NCBI GenBank assembly: GCA_020846575.1
Contig: JADLDQ010000101.1
Coordinates: 1-5,677, forward strand
Source of the DNA: Burkholderiales bacterium
Lineage (GTDB): Bacteria; Pseudomonadota; Gammaproteobacteria; Burkholderiales; SG8-39
Reading direction: 5' to 3'
DNA length: 5,677 nucleotides
Made by a program: the position numbers and the translations under genes
In this document: positions 1-5,677 of the stretch, piece by piece
Layout: every line of letters begins with the position of its first letter
Position numbering within the stretch: the stretch's first letter is position 1
The notes under the pieces: generated by a model
What the model was told of the DNA's origin: nothing
Seen by the model: only the letters and a program-made list of their open reading frames with translations
The model's database searches: none

Positions 1-1656
1 CTGCTCCTCGAAGCGCACACTGTGTCCCAGGTCTGCCAGGGGTCTGGCGAGCGGCTCCAACTGCGGCACGCGCTCCAGCTCGATGCCTCGGTTGCGGCTG
101 CCGTAGCGGGGCAGGTCGATCGCCTGCAGCGCATCGAGCCCCCAGTCGACGAGCGCCATCAGGGTCAAGGCGACGTAGTTGATGATCTCGTTGCCTCCCG
201 GTGAGCCGAGGACGAAGCGCAAGCTTCCCCGCGGTCCGAACACGAGCGTAGGCGCCATCGAGCTGCGCGGGCGCTTGCCGCCCTCGACCCGGTTGGCGGC
301 GGGCGCACCGCCCGATTCCGGCAGCCAGGAAAAGTCGGTGAGCTGATTGTTCAGCAGGAACCCGCGCACCAGGATACGGCTGCCGAAGGCCGACTCTATC
401 GAGCTCGTCAGCGCGACTGCGTTGCCGCGGCTGTCCACGATGGAAAGGTGGCTGGTCGATGGCAGCTCCGGCGTGCGGTCGCGACCGAAGCGCACGGCGC
501 CGATACCCGCGGGCCGGCCGGGGCTCGCCGTGCCGAGCGTGCGGTCTTCCCGGATGAGGCTACTTCGCGCCGCGAGGTAGTCGCGATCCAGCAGCCGCGC
601 GTACGGAAACGGCGCGAAGTCGGGATCCGCGAGGTAGTGGTCCCGGTCGGCGTATGCGAGCTTGCCTGCTTCGGAGAACCAGTGAATGGCGCGTACGGAA
701 AGCGGCGCCGCGTCGCCCACCGGCAGGCGCTCCAGCAACCCCAGCAGCAGGGCGACGGTGACGCCGCCGGAAGACGGAGGCGGGACGCCGCAAACGCGGT
801 GCATCCGGTAGGCGCCGCACACCGCCATGCGTTCTCTCGCCCGGTATCGCACGAGATCGTCCAGCGAGAGATCGCCGGGAACCGGGTGGCCCCTTACCGC
901 GGCGACGATGTCGCGTGCGATCTCCCCCTTGTAGAACGCCTCCGGGCCGCCTGCGGCGATGGATCGCAGCGTGGTGGCGAGCGCCGGGTTACGAAGCATC
1001 TCGCCCGCGGGGCGGCCCGATCCGTCGGCGCGGTAGAACAGCGCGCGTGCGGCGGCGTCGCGCCGCAGCAGCGGATCCCGGTCGATCAGCAGGGCGAGCC
1101 GTGGCGAGATGGCGAAGCCGCCGTCGGCCAGGCGGATGGCGGGCTCGAAAAGGCGCTCCCAGGCGAGCACGCCGTGCCTGGCGTGCGCCAGCGCCAGCAT
1201 GCGCACCAGCCCGGGCACTCCCACCGAGAGGCCGGATCCCACTGCCTGGAGGTAGCGCAGCGGCTGCCCGCTGGCGTCGAGGAAGCGCTCCGGCCTGGCC
1301 GAGGCCGGTGCCGTCTCGCGCCCGTCGTACGCCGCCATCACGGCGCGCGCGGCGTCGAAATGCAGCAGGAAGGCGCCGCCGCCGATACCCGAGGACTGCG
1401 GCTCGACGACGTTCAGCGCGAGTTGCGCGGCGATGGCCGCGTCCATCGCGCTGCCTCCGGCGCGCAGGATGTCGAGCCCGGCCTGCGCTGCGAGGGGATT
1501 GGCCGCGACCACCATGTGGCGGGTGGCGGTGACAGCCTTGTTCTCGGTGCGCCCGCTCGCCGCCTCGGGCGCAGGCTGCGCGCGCGCCGCACCGGCCGCC
1601 AGGATGAGCGCCGCGAAAGCGAGGCGCCCGGCCGCTGAGATCACCCATCGCACCAT
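1..1656 (-). CDS. ggt: Gamma-glutamyltransferase precursor (glutathione hydrolase), C-terminus cut by window edge
   Basis: This enzyme cleaves the gamma-glutamyl bond of glutathione and related peptides, by hydrolysis or transfer, in the periplasm. It is an Ntn-hydrolase whose precursor cuts itself into large and small subunits. The 552 codons in the window stay in one frame with no stop. Residues 1-26 look like a signal peptide ending Ala-Arg-Ala before Gln27. Arg113 in DGRETAP matches the substrate-carboxylate Arg114 of the E. coli enzyme. The self-cleavage site and nucleophile is Thr401 in STSHLSIVD (families usually have TTH). Asn412, Gln438/Asp441 in LLNNQLTDFS, Ser465-Ser466 in KRPRSSM and Gly487-Gly488 in GSPGGNE complete the pocket. 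The E. coli protein has 580 residues, so roughly 30-40 C-terminal residues are probably missing here, only because the window ends. The start is ATG at 1656; GTG at 1668 is an alternative, and neither has a strong ribosome-binding site. It follows gltL by 104 nt on the same strand. The family is certain; the substrate in vivo is not. Confidence 0.96.
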   Translation of the reverse strand, partial: MVRWVISAAGRLAFAALILAAGAARAQPAPEAASGRTENKAVTATRHMVVAANPLAAQAGLDILRAGGSAMDAAIAAQLALNVVEPQSSGIGGGAFLLHFDAARAVMAAYDGRETAPASARPERFLDASGQPLRYLQAVGSGLSVGVPGLVRMLALAHARHGVLAWERLFEPAIRLADGGFAISPRLALLIDRDPLLRRDAAARALFYRADGSGRPAGEMLRNPALATTLRSIAAGGPEAFYKGEIARDIVAAVRGHPVPGDLSLDDLVRYRARERMAVCGAYRMHRVCGVPPPSSGGVTVALLLGLLERLPVGDAAPLSVRAIHWFSEAGKLAYADRDHYLADPDFAPFPYARLLDRDYLAARSSLIREDRTLGTASPGRPAGIGAVRFGRDRTPELPSTSHLSIVDSRGNAVALTSSIESAFGSRILVRGFLLNNQLTDFSWLPESGGAPAANRVEGGKRPRSSMAPTLVFGPRGSLRFVLGSPGGNEIINYVALTLMALVDWGLDALQAIDLPRYGSRNRGIELERVPQLEPLARPLADLGHSVRFEEQ

Positions 1657-1680
1657 CCGGGTGCGCACCGCCGCGGCCGA

Positions 1681-1702
1681 CTCCGGACCGTCGCGGTCGG
1701 AG
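1681..1702 (-). promoter_or_regulatory. Hairpin in the gltL-ggt gap, covering the only GGAG near ggt
   Basis: GACCG and CGGTC pair around a 3-nt loop. The stem extends by CTCC/GGAG across one bulged base, giving about 9 bp. On the transcribed strand the 3' arm contains GGAG, the only Shine-Dalgarno-like run near the ggt start. It lies 12 nt before GTG 1668 and 24 nt before ATG 1656. No T-run follows, so it is not a classical terminator. The base pairing is read directly from the sequence; any role in limiting ggt translation is inference. Confidence 0.35.
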
Positions 1703-1760
1703 AGCCCGCATACCCCCGAAGCGCGTGTTGCCGGGCGCCAGCCGGCGGGGCGACGCGGTA

Positions 1761-2489
1761 TCAATGCTGGAGAATCTTCGACAGGAACAGCTGCGCGCGC
1801 TCGGAGCGCGGCTTGCCGAAGAAGTCCTCCTTGCTGGCGTCCTCCACGATCTCGCCGCCGTCCATGAACACGACTCGGTGGGCGACCTTGCGCGCGAAAC
1901 CCATCTCGTGGGTGACGCACATCATGGTCATGCCCTCGTGCGCCAGTTCCACCATCACGTCCAGCACCTCGTTGATCATCTCCGGATCGAGCGCGGAGGT
2001 CGGCTCGTCGAACAGCATCGCCAGGGGATCCATGGCGAGCGCCCGGGCGATCGCCACCCGCTGCTGCTGGCCGCCGGAGAGCTGGCCGGGGAACTTCTGC
2101 GCCTGGTCGCGCAAGCCCACGCGATCGAGCAGCTTCAGCGCCTTCTCGTTCGCCTCCTCCCGGGTCCGGCGCAGCACCCGGACCTGCGCGAGCGTGAGGT
2201 TCTGCATGATGGATAGATGAGGAAATAGCTCGAAGTGCTGGAACACCATGCCGACTTTGGCTCGCAGCTTGGGCAGGTCGGTCTTCGGATCCGTCACGGG
2301 GATGCCGGCGACGGTGATCTCGCCTTCCTGGATCGGCTCGAGCGCGTTGACGCACTTGATGAGGGTGGACTTTCCCGACCCGGAGGGCCCGCACACCACC
2401 ACCACCTCGCCCTTGTCGACGCGCGCGCTGCAATCCTTTAGCACCTGGAAGGCGCCGAACCACTTGCTGACGTTGCGTATCTCGATCAT
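1761..2489 (-). CDS. gltL: Glutamate/aspartate ABC transporter, ATP-binding protein GltL
   Basis: This 242-residue protein is the cytoplasmic ATPase of the polar amino acid importer; a dimer drives uptake through GltJ/GltK. The nucleotide-binding domain is complete. It has Walker A GPSGSGKST at 34-42 (Lys40), the Q-loop Gln84 in MVFQHFELFPH, the signature LSGGQQQR at 137-144, Walker B ending Asp161-Glu162, the D-loop SALD at 165-168 and the switch His194 in VTHEMGFA. The length matches E. coli GltL (about 241 residues), with no extra regulatory domain. The start is ATG 2489, preceded by GAGAGG at a 6-nt spacing. The same frame stays open upstream into gltK sequence, but that part is only an overlapping reading. 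The gene sits 116 nt after gltK and is the last transporter gene before ggt. Its glutamate/aspartate assignment rests on sequence resemblance and on gltI, gltJ and gltK beside it; a different polar amino acid substrate is possible but unlikely. Confidence 0.97.
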   Translation of the reverse strand: MIEIRNVSKWFGAFQVLKDCSARVDKGEVVVVCGPSGSGKSTLIKCVNALEPIQEGEITVAGIPVTDPKTDLPKLRAKVGMVFQHFELFPHLSIMQNLTLAQVRVLRRTREEANEKALKLLDRVGLRDQAQKFPGQLSGGQQQRVAIARALAMDPLAMLFDEPTSALDPEMINEVLDVMVELAHEGMTMMCVTHEMGFARKVAHRVVFMDGGEIVEDASKEDFFGKPRSERAQLFLSKILQH

Positions 2490-2536
2490 CTGTCGCCTCT
2501 CGATGGGCAGAATCGGTGACGCTCTGCGCCTACACA

Positions 2537-2560
2537 CCCCTTCCGCCTCGCAGGAAAGGG
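2537..2560 (-). promoter_or_regulatory. Second hairpin in the gltK-gltL gap
   Basis: On the transcribed strand CCCTTTCC and GGAAGGGG form an 8-bp stem with one G-U pair and an 8-nt loop. It lies 47 nt upstream of the gltL start and leaves the GAGAGG ribosome-binding site free. No T-run follows, so termination is unlikely. An mRNA-stability or processing element is possible but unproven. Confidence 0.4.
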
Positions 2561-2580
2561 AACTGTTCAAGCCGGCCGTC

Positions 2581-2602
2581 CCCGTGCATTGTGCAGCACG
2601 GG
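2581..2602 (-). promoter_or_regulatory. Hairpin directly after the gltK stop codon
   Basis: CCCGTGC and GCACGGG form a perfect 7-bp stem around an 8-nt loop, starting 3 nt after the gltK TAG. The following bases are G/C-rich with no T-run, so this is not a standard intrinsic terminator. Its position suits a structure that protects the 3' end of upstream mRNA segments or partly reduces gltL expression; that is inference. Confidence 0.45.
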
Positions 2603-2605
2603 CGC

Positions 2606-3271
2606 CTACCGGACCACGGCCATCCGGCGCTGCAGCCGGCGCACCGAGCCGGAAAGCGAATAGCAGATGACGAAGTACACCACCGCCGCCAGGGTGTATG
2701 CCTCCACCGGACGGTTGAAGTTCTTGCCCGCCGTCTCGAAGCCCTTCAGAAGGTCGTAGGCGCCGATCGCGTACACGAGCGATGTGTCCTGGAACAGGAT
2801 GATGGTCTGCGTGAGCAGCACCGGCAGCATGTTGCGGAACGCCTGCGGCAGGACCACCAGGCGCATCGATTGGGCGTAGGTGAGGCCCAGCGCGAACCCG
2901 GCGGCCGCCTGGCCGCGAGCCACCGACTGGACGCCGGCGCGCATGATCTCCGAGTAGTAGGCCGACTCGAAGGCAGTGAAGGTGATGACCGCAGACCACT
3001 CCGCGCCGATCGGCCGCCCGATCAGGAACGGGATCAGCAGGAAGAACCACAGGATCACCATCACCAGGGGAACCGAGCGCATGGCGTTCACGTAGCCCGC
3101 GGCCGGGAACGCGAGCCAGGGCCGGTCAGAAAGACGCGCCAGGGCCAGCAGCGTGCCGAAGAAGATGCCCCCGGTCATGGCAACCAGCGTGAGCACGACG
3201 CTGAAGATCAGCCCGCCGATCAGGAAGTTCCTGGCCAGGTCCCAGGTGAAAAAGGACAGGTCCAGTCCCAT
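2606..3271 (-). CDS. gltK: Glutamate/aspartate ABC transporter, inner-membrane permease GltK
   Basis: This 221-residue permease pairs with GltJ to form the channel that passes glutamate or aspartate from GltI into the cytoplasm. It belongs to the HisM/GlnP-type amino acid permease family. Hydrophobic stretches lie at about 17-44, 57-84, 92-104, 149-163 and 190-206, consistent with five membrane segments. The cytoplasmic EAA loop that docks on GltL spans about 121-144 and reads AAGFALGLTYAQSMRLVVLP, with the conserved Gly and the Leu-Pro end. RSVPLVMVILWFF at 65-77 is typical of the family. The length is close to E. coli GltK (about 224 residues). The start is ATG 3271, which shares one base with the gltJ stop (TGATG). 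GGAG stands 8 nt before it inside gltJ, which suggests translational coupling. A longer reading starting at 3967 runs inside gltJ in another frame and is not real. Function is confident; exact substrate preference follows from the context. Confidence 0.97.
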   Translation of the reverse strand: MGLDLSFFTWDLARNFLIGGLIFSVVLTLVAMTGGIFFGTLLALARLSDRPWLAFPAAGYVNAMRSVPLVMVILWFFLLIPFLIGRPIGAEWSAVITFTAFESAYYSEIMRAGVQSVARGQAAAGFALGLTYAQSMRLVVLPQAFRNMLPVLLTQTIILFQDTSLVYAIGAYDLLKGFETAGKNFNRPVEAYTLAAVVYFVICYSLSGSVRRLQRRMAVVR

Positions 3272-3984
3272 CAGCGGCGCTCCGGTGCCGCCTGGCCGGG
3301 CACGCGCACCCGGGCCTCGATCCAGGTCATGGCGCGGTTGACCGTGAATGCGCTCGCGACGTAGAGGCCGGTCACTGCCAGGTAGACCTCGATACCCCGG
3401 GCGGTCTCCTCCTGCGCCTGCAGGGCGAACAGCGTCAGCTCGGACACGCTTACCGCGAAGGCCACCGAGGAATTCTTGATGATGTTCATGCTCTCGGAGG
3501 TGAGCGGCGGAATGACGATGCGCAACGCCATCGGCAGCAGCACGAAACGGTAGGCCTGCGGCAGGCTGAGCCCGAGCGCGAGGCCGGCCGCCTGCTGGCC
3601 GCGGGAGAGCGACTGGATGCCGGCGCGGACCTGCTCGGCCACGCGCGCGGAGGTGAAAAGGCCCAGCGCGAACACCACCAGCGCAAAACCCGGCACCTCC
3701 TTGAGGGGTGGGACCAGCGCCGGGATCACGTGATACCAGAGGAAGATCTGCACCAGCAGCGGGATGTTGCGAAACAGTTCCACCCAGGCGCTGGCGAGGC
3801 GCGCAACCCAGGCCGAGGGGACGGTGCGCAGCGTGCCCACGGCCGAGCCCAGGACCAGAGCCAGCAGCCAGGCGAGCGCCGACACCGCCAGCGTCCAGCC
3901 CCAGGCCGAGATCATCCAGTCGAGATAGGACTCGCCGCCGCCGGTGTCGCGGAGGAAAACCTCCCACTCCCAGCGGAAGTTCAC
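3271..3984 (-). CDS. gltJ: Glutamate/aspartate ABC transporter, inner-membrane permease GltJ
   Basis: This 237-residue protein is the first of the two permease subunits of the GltIJKL importer. After a short polar N-terminus (about 1-25) it has hydrophobic segments at about 26-50, 63-90, 98-112, 150-160 and 199-215. FRNIPLLVQIFLWY at 71-84 and the EAA loop at about 130-151 (AAGLALGLSLPQAYRFVLLP) are hallmarks of polar amino acid permeases. NIIKNSSVAFAVSVSELT at 167-184 is also conserved in GltJ-type proteins. E. coli GltJ is slightly longer (about 246 residues), so the protein is complete. The start is GTG 3984, supported by AGGGGG 6 nt upstream; no ATG nearby gives a better start. It follows gltI by 148 nt, a wider gap than is usual inside a transporter operon, and ends in the TGATG overlap with gltK. 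Identity is secure from sequence and neighbours. Confidence 0.97.
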   Translation of the reverse strand: MNFRWEWEVFLRDTGGGESYLDWMISAWGWTLAVSALAWLLALVLGSAVGTLRTVPSAWVARLASAWVELFRNIPLLVQIFLWYHVIPALVPPLKEVPGFALVVFALGLFTSARVAEQVRAGIQSLSRGQQAAGLALGLSLPQAYRFVLLPMALRIVIPPLTSESMNIIKNSSVAFAVSVSELTLFALQAQEETARGIEVYLAVTGLYVASAFTVNRAMTWIEARVRVPGQAAPERR

Positions 3985-4132
3985 GCGGCGCCCCCTGCTA
4001 GGCTTGCCGCATATGCCACGCCGCGAGGCAAACCGGGCGTGCGCCGGCTTGCGGCCGCAGAGCGCCGCGGCGCAGCCCGGCGCGGCAGGCGCCCCGCAGT
4101 ACTGCGGACATCCGCCGGCGCGTGCTCACCGC
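3985..4132 (-). other. gltI-gltJ intergenic region with clustered palindromes
   Basis: This 148-nt spacer has no gene. It is very G/C-rich and holds three perfect palindromes: TGCGGCCGCA (4050-4059), GCGCCGCGGCGC (4062-4073) and CCGCAGTACTGCGG (4094-4107). CCGCAG at 4055-4060 can also pair with CTGCGG at 4102-4107, so alternative folds exist. No T-run follows any stem. In many binding-protein-dependent transporters a structured spacer after the binding-protein gene keeps its mRNA more abundant than the permease mRNA. That role here is inferred from position. Confidence 0.6.
4094..4107. repeat. Perfect 14-nt palindrome after gltI
   Basis: CCGCAGTACTGCGG is fully self-complementary and begins 25 nt after the gltI stop. 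In RNA the tight loop would reduce the stem to about 5 bp, so it could be a short hairpin or a DNA-binding site. The symmetry is certain; its function is unknown. Confidence 0.6.
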
Positions 4133-5044
4133 CTATTTCTTGGCGTAGGCCTCCATCGGCCGGTCGTCCGGATTGGAGAACAGCGCCTTGAGTGACGCGC
4201 CCATCGGCAAGTTGACGTTGGAGTTCCTGGGCGGGATGGGTGAGGTGAACCACTTGTCGTAGAGCTTGACGAGCGCCCCGGACTTCATCATCTGCCGGAT
4301 GGTGTCGTCCACCACCTTCTTCATCGCCGGGTCGTCCTTGCGGAACATCACCGCGATCGGCTCCACCGAGAGCACCTCGCCCACGATGCGGAAATCGGCC
4401 GGGTTCTTGGCGTTGGCGATCAGGCCGGCGAGGATGTTGTCGTCCATGACGAAGGCTTCGGCGCGGCCGGTCTCCAGAAGCAGGAACGAGTCGGCGTGGT
4501 CCTTGCCGAAGATCTCCTTGAAATTGATCTTCGCCGCGCGCTCGTGCTTGCGCAGCGTCTGCACCGAGGTGGTCCCGGTGGTGGTCGCCAGCGTCCTGCC
4601 GTTCAACTGCGAGATGGAAGTGATCCCGGAATTCGCCTTGACCGCGGTGCGCACCTCGGTGACGTAAGTCGTGAGGCCGAAGGCGACATCCTTCTGCCGC
4701 GCCTCGTTGTTGGTGGTGGAGCCGCACTCCAGGTCGACCGTGCCGTTTTGCACCAGCGGGATGCGGTTCTGGGACGTGACCGCCATGTACTTGACGTTGA
4801 TCTCCTTGCGTGCGACCGCCGCCTTGATCTGGTCCACGATCGCGAGGCACAGGTCCACGTGGTAGCCGGCGAACTTGTTGCCGCCCAGCGTGAAGGACAG
4901 CGGCGAAGACGACTCCCGCACCCCGAGCGTGATCTCGCCCGTCTTGCGGATCTTCTCGAGCGTGCCTGCGCTCTGTGCATGGGCGGTGGCAGCGATGCTC
5001 GATGCCGCGAGGGCGACGAGGGAAAGGACGAAGGGTGTGCTCAT
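4133..5044 (-). CDS. gltI: Periplasmic glutamate/aspartate-binding protein GltI
   Basis: This 303-residue protein captures glutamate and aspartate in the periplasm and delivers them to GltJK. Residues 1-23 form a signal peptide ending Ala-His-Ala before Gln24; there is no lipobox cysteine, so the protein should be soluble. It is a type II periplasmic binding fold. Residues corresponding to the ligand contacts of the enteric aspartate/glutamate-binding protein are all present: Arg43 in GVRESS, Ser91 and Arg94 in TSQNRI, Ser109 and Thr111 in ECGSTTNN, Arg116, His183 in KDHADSF and Asp201 in MDD. They keep the spacing of the enteric protein with a constant offset. GTTS at 157-160 and DKWFTSPIPP near the C-terminus are further family marks. 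The length equals that of E. coli GltI (302). The start is ATG 5044 with GGGAG 5 nt upstream. The frame remains open upstream for about 200 codons, but that part lacks family similarity and would bury the signal peptide. It is first in the operon. Confidence 0.97.
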   Translation of the reverse strand: MSTPFVLSLVALAASSIAATAHAQSAGTLEKIRKTGEITLGVRESSSPLSFTLGGNKFAGYHVDLCLAIVDQIKAAVARKEINVKYMAVTSQNRIPLVQNGTVDLECGSTTNNEARQKDVAFGLTTYVTEVRTAVKANSGITSISQLNGRTLATTTGTTSVQTLRKHERAAKINFKEIFGKDHADSFLLLETGRAEAFVMDDNILAGLIANAKNPADFRIVGEVLSVEPIAVMFRKDDPAMKKVVDDTIRQMMKSGALVKLYDKWFTSPIPPRNSNVNLPMGASLKALFSNPDDRPMEAYAKK

Positions 5045-5064
5045 GATCGCTCCCAGTGAGGGGG

Positions 5065-5078
5065 TTCGGGGTCCCGAG
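5065..5078. promoter_or_regulatory. TTCGG-N4-CCGAG inverted repeat, AauR-like operator candidate
   Basis: TTCGG and CCGAG are separated by four bases, 20 nt upstream of the gltI start. The AauR response regulator, which controls acidic amino acid uptake in Pseudomonas, is reported to bind TTCGG-N4-CCGAA. This site differs at one of the ten specified bases. Finding it directly before gltI makes a binding site plausible. It lies downstream of both promoter candidates I can see, which fits poorly with an activator. Confidence 0.35.
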
Positions 5079-5111
5079 GGATTCGTAACCGTCGGGGGAG
5101 ATGGGTGCTGG

Positions 5112-5140
5112 ATTCTACGAAGGGGCCGAGGAACTTGCAC
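5112..5140 (-). promoter_or_regulatory. Weak sigma-70-like promoter candidate for gltI
   Basis: TAGAAT at 5117-5112 matches the -10 consensus at five of six bases and would give an untranslated leader of about 60 nt. The -35 is poor: GTGCAA at a 17-nt spacing. Such matches occur by chance, so this is tentative. Confidence 0.25.
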
Positions 5141-5342
5141 AGGCGCGGCCGAACCCGGCTGGCCACGACAGGGGACTCGGACGGGTGTTGGAACTCGAGA
5201 CTCGAACGGCTGCGACGGGGGGTGCCCCTCGAGCGCAAGCGCGTTCCGGGCACGTGGCTGGTAATGCCTCGTGGAGACAGGGATTCCCGTCGGGAAGCTT
5301 GCTCCAGCGAGGTGGCAGCAGGCCGCCACGGAAGGCAGACCA

Positions 5343-5359
5343 AGCACTTCTCGCGCCAG
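5343..5359 (-). promoter_or_regulatory. Possible sigma-54 (-24/-12) promoter
   Basis: CTGGCGCGAGAAGTGCT keeps the invariant GG and GC at exact 10-nt spacing and differs from the consensus YTGGCACG-N4-TTGCW at two specified positions. Transcription would begin near 5333 toward gltI, leaving an unusually long leader of about 290 nt. Acidic amino acid uptake in Pseudomonas uses sigma-54, which makes this worth noting, but GC-rich DNA gives frequent chance matches. Confidence 0.25.
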
Positions 5360-5410
5360 GCGTGGTTTCGTCCCGTGCTGGCCGCCGTGCCGGATGGCCC
5401 AAAGAATGCG

Positions 5411-5422
5411 AAAGGCGCCTTT
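5411..5422. repeat. Perfect palindrome AAAGGCGCCTTT
   Basis: This 12-nt dyad is fully symmetric and stands out in the gene-free leader. It is centred about 83 nt upstream of the start point predicted from the sigma-54-like site. It could be an operator; nothing else supports that. An overlapping stem, CCAAAG 5399-5404 with CTTTGG 5419-5424, is also possible. Confidence 0.4.
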
Positions 5423-5449
5423 GGTTACGGGGTCTCCGGCCACGAACAC

Positions 5450-5464
5450 CTCGGGACCTCCGAG
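5450..5464. repeat. Inverted repeat CTCGG-N5-CCGAG
   Basis: Two perfectly complementary 5-nt arms flank five bases. The half-sites resemble those of the repeat at 5065-5078, but the spacing is one base longer. It could be a second, weaker binding site or a small hairpin; function is unknown. Confidence 0.35.
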
Positions 5465-5677
5465 CAAGGACTGATCGGCTTCGAGGGGGCGCGGCCGGCA
5501 CGATAGCGGTTCGCCAGGAGTTCGTGGCGCCCGGGGCAGGTCATCCCTTGGCGGGCGGCGCGGGGCGCATGCCGAGTGCCTGCAGCCAGGGCCTGTGCCT
5601 ACCGGCAGCACACAAATGCACGGGTGAGCGAACTTTCCCCATGCGAGCACCTTCCAGCCCCCTGAATTGGGGTATAA

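Larger units (their letters stand above)
5045..5677. other. Leader/intergenic region upstream of gltI, no recognisable gene
   Basis: I recognise no protein or tRNA in these 633 nt. Several frames on both strands are open (for example 5105-5506 plus and 5115-5501 minus), but their translations are Arg/Pro/Ser-rich, have no convincing ribosome-binding site and match no family I know. The region contains a TTCGG-N4-CCGAG inverted repeat close to gltI, a possible -10 box, a possible sigma-54 promoter and two further inverted repeats, each listed separately. It should hold the promoter of the gltIJKL unit. Confidence 0.6.

Noticed and set aside
448..1638. Long plus-strand open frame (396 codons) across the ggt gene
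   Set aside because: It is antisense to a complete, motif-bearing ggt reading. Its translation is Arg/Gly/Gln-rich with no family features, as expected for opposite-strand frames in GC-rich genes.
2490..3050. Extended GltL starting at 3050
   Set aside because: The upstream part re-reads gltK and the gltK-gltL gap in another frame; ATG 2489 has a good ribosome-binding site and the canonical family N-terminus.
2516..3364. Plus-strand open frame (282 codons) opposite gltK
   Set aside because: It is antisense to the permease gene, low in hydrophobic residues, rich in His/Gln/Arg, and has no recognisable domain.
3272..3967. Extended GltK starting at 3967
   Set aside because: The extra 232 codons only re-read gltJ in another frame. 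The true start is ATG 3271, with GGAG before it and the usual family length.
5150..5215. tRNA T-arm-like sequence on the minus strand (GTTCGAGTCTC)
   Set aside because: No acceptor, D or anticodon arm can be fitted around it and there is no CCA-proximal stem.
5232..5250. Second sigma-54-like element on the minus strand in the gltI leader
   Set aside because: The GG and GC are nine rather than ten bases apart, and that spacing is essential for sigma-54 recognition.
5045..5650. N-terminal extension of GltI to an ATG at 5650
   Set aside because: The mature protein, signal peptide, family length and GGGAG ribosome-binding site all point to ATG 5044; an extension would place about 200 unrelated residues before the signal peptide.
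5658..5677. Short CCCC/GGGG stem and TATAA at the right edge
   Set aside because: The stem is only 4 bp, there is no acceptable -35 at the right distance, and the sequence is cut by the window edge.

Overview
The window is GC-rich (roughly two thirds G+C by eye) and its proteins look most like those of Betaproteobacteria. That assignment is an inference from composition and protein style, not from a search. All recognisable genes lie on the minus strand, so transcription runs from high to low coordinates.

Layout in the direction of transcription: about 630 nt with no recognisable gene (5677-5045); gltI, a periplasmic glutamate/aspartate-binding protein (5044-4133); a 148-nt gap with three perfect palindromes; gltJ (3984-3271) and gltK (3271-2606), two inner-membrane permeases joined by a TGATG stop/start overlap; a 116-nt gap with two hairpins; gltL, the ATPase (2489-1761); a 104-nt gap with no clear terminator; and ggt, a secreted gamma-glutamyltransferase precursor (from 1656) that runs off the left edge without its last few dozen residues.

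The genes fit one physiological unit. Gamma-glutamyltransferase would release glutamate from glutathione or other gamma-glutamyl compounds in the periplasm. GltI would bind the glutamate, and GltJ/GltK would import it using ATP hydrolysed by GltL. All ligand-contact residues known from the GltI family and all catalytic residues of GGT that fall inside the window are present, so both parts look functional.

I see no RNA gene, CRISPR array, insertion sequence or previously undescribed protein system. The points worth a second look are non-coding: a near-match to the acidic-amino-acid response-regulator site just upstream of gltI, a possible sigma-54 promoter further upstream, inverted repeats in every gap over 100 nt, and the unexplained leader region.
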